DNA of 6,430 bases, from positions 1 to 6,430 of the forward strand of contig JAHFFF010000096.1 of NCBI GenBank assembly GCA_023248095.1, read 5' to 3'. The notes under the pieces are model-generated. The model made no database searches. It saw only the letters and a program-made list of their open reading frames with translations, and was not told the DNA's origin. Position numbers and translations under genes: made by a program. Source of the DNA: Candidatus Omnitrophota bacterium (GTDB lineage Bacteria; Omnitrophota; Gorgyraeia; 1-14-0-20-64-10). Below, piece after piece: positions 6,132 to 6,430 of this stretch. How positions within the stretch are numbered: position 1 is the first letter of the stretch; every line of letters starts with the position of its first letter.

Positions 6132-6430
6132 GTGAACCCAAAAAGAATCTTCGTCTCTCTCAGCTTGGTTGTCGTCTTGACTCTCTGCTCCACCCCAAGG
6201 GTTGCCCTCGCCCACATGAGGGACTACCTGTTCAACCAGGGCTATCACACCACCCGGAAAGGGGAGTTCGAGGTAGAGCTGTACAACGACCTCAACATGA
6301 CCGAAGCGGACAACGATGACAGCTACAGCTCAAAACACCAGGTGGAACTGGAATACGGGCTGACCAGCCATCTCCAGTTGGCTTACTATGAAGTGTACAC
6401 GTGGAACCGGGCGAAGGATTGGGAGCGGGA
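6132..6430 (+). CDS. Exported beta-rich, probable outer-membrane protein (3'-truncated by window edge)
   Basis: The open frame from the GTG at 6132 runs 99 codons to the edge without a stop. It starts with a clear Sec signal peptide: basic NPKR, hydrophobic IFVSLSLVVVLTLC (6–19), and a VALA cleavage site after A27. The mature chain begins HMRDYLFNQGY. It then shows alternating strand-like segments with aromatic girdle residues: GEFEVELYNDLN (44–55), KHQVELEYGLT (68–78) and HLQLAYYEVYTW (80–91), with an acidic turn EADNDD (58–63) between them. This hairpin pattern is typical of Gram-negative outer-membrane beta-barrels. C19 is preceded by leucine, so it is not a good lipobox. I do not recognise a named family, although similar unnamed proteins seem familiar from Nitrospira-type genomes. 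It may be co-transcribed with the fur cassette 63 bases upstream, which would make a metal-related porin possible but unproven. Confidence 0.75.
   Translation, partial: MNPKRIFVSLSLVVVLTLCSTPRVALAHMRDYLFNQGYHTTRKGEFEVELYNDLNMTEADNDDSYSSKHQVELEYGLTSHLQLAYYEVYTWNRAKDWER

Noticed and set aside
6122..6319. 65-codon frame starting at ATG 6122
   Set aside because: It is out of frame with the signal-peptide-containing product, sits only one base from the Shine-Dalgarno, and encodes no recognisable pattern.

Overview
The window appears to come from a Gram-negative bacterium of moderately high G+C, and every gene found is on the + strand. The gene order thiG–leuB–asd–truA, the IDH-like variant of LeuB and the proteins at the right end all remind me of Nitrospirota (Nitrospira-like) genomes. 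That placement is from memory of related proteins and was not checked. No tRNA, rRNA, CRISPR array, insertion sequence or phage-like gene was seen.

Region 1 (1–5063) is a tightly packed metabolic operon. It begins inside thiG (thiazole synthase, thiamine biosynthesis) and continues through leuB (3-isopropylmalate dehydrogenase), asd (aspartate-semialdehyde dehydrogenase) and truA (tRNA pseudouridine synthase). It then holds a LeuT-like sodium:amino-acid symporter and a 32-codon single-membrane-span protein that looks like the small accessory subunit of such symporters. Most junctions overlap or nearly touch: 1, 41, 8 and 11 bases of overlap and one 19-base gap. This implies co-transcription and translational coupling. 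Synthesis of leucine and aspartate-family amino acids is therefore linked to a probable uptake system for hydrophobic amino acids. A likely rho-independent terminator follows at 5075–5110.

Region 2 (5111–6068) is a separate transcription unit with its own sigma70-type promoter at 5115–5143. A Fur-box-like palindrome overlaps the -10 element. The unit encodes a Fur-family regulator, then a 67-residue exported cysteine-rich protein whose ATG overlaps the fur stop codon (ATGA), then a 58-residue DUF2292/YezD-type protein that starts on the base after the previous stop. This small Fur-coupled cassette is the least described part of the window.

Region 3 (6069–6430) is a 63-base gap followed by the start of an exported, beta-strand-rich protein. 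It is probably an outer-membrane protein, begins at a GTG and runs off the right edge. It may be the last member of the Fur cassette or an independent gene.
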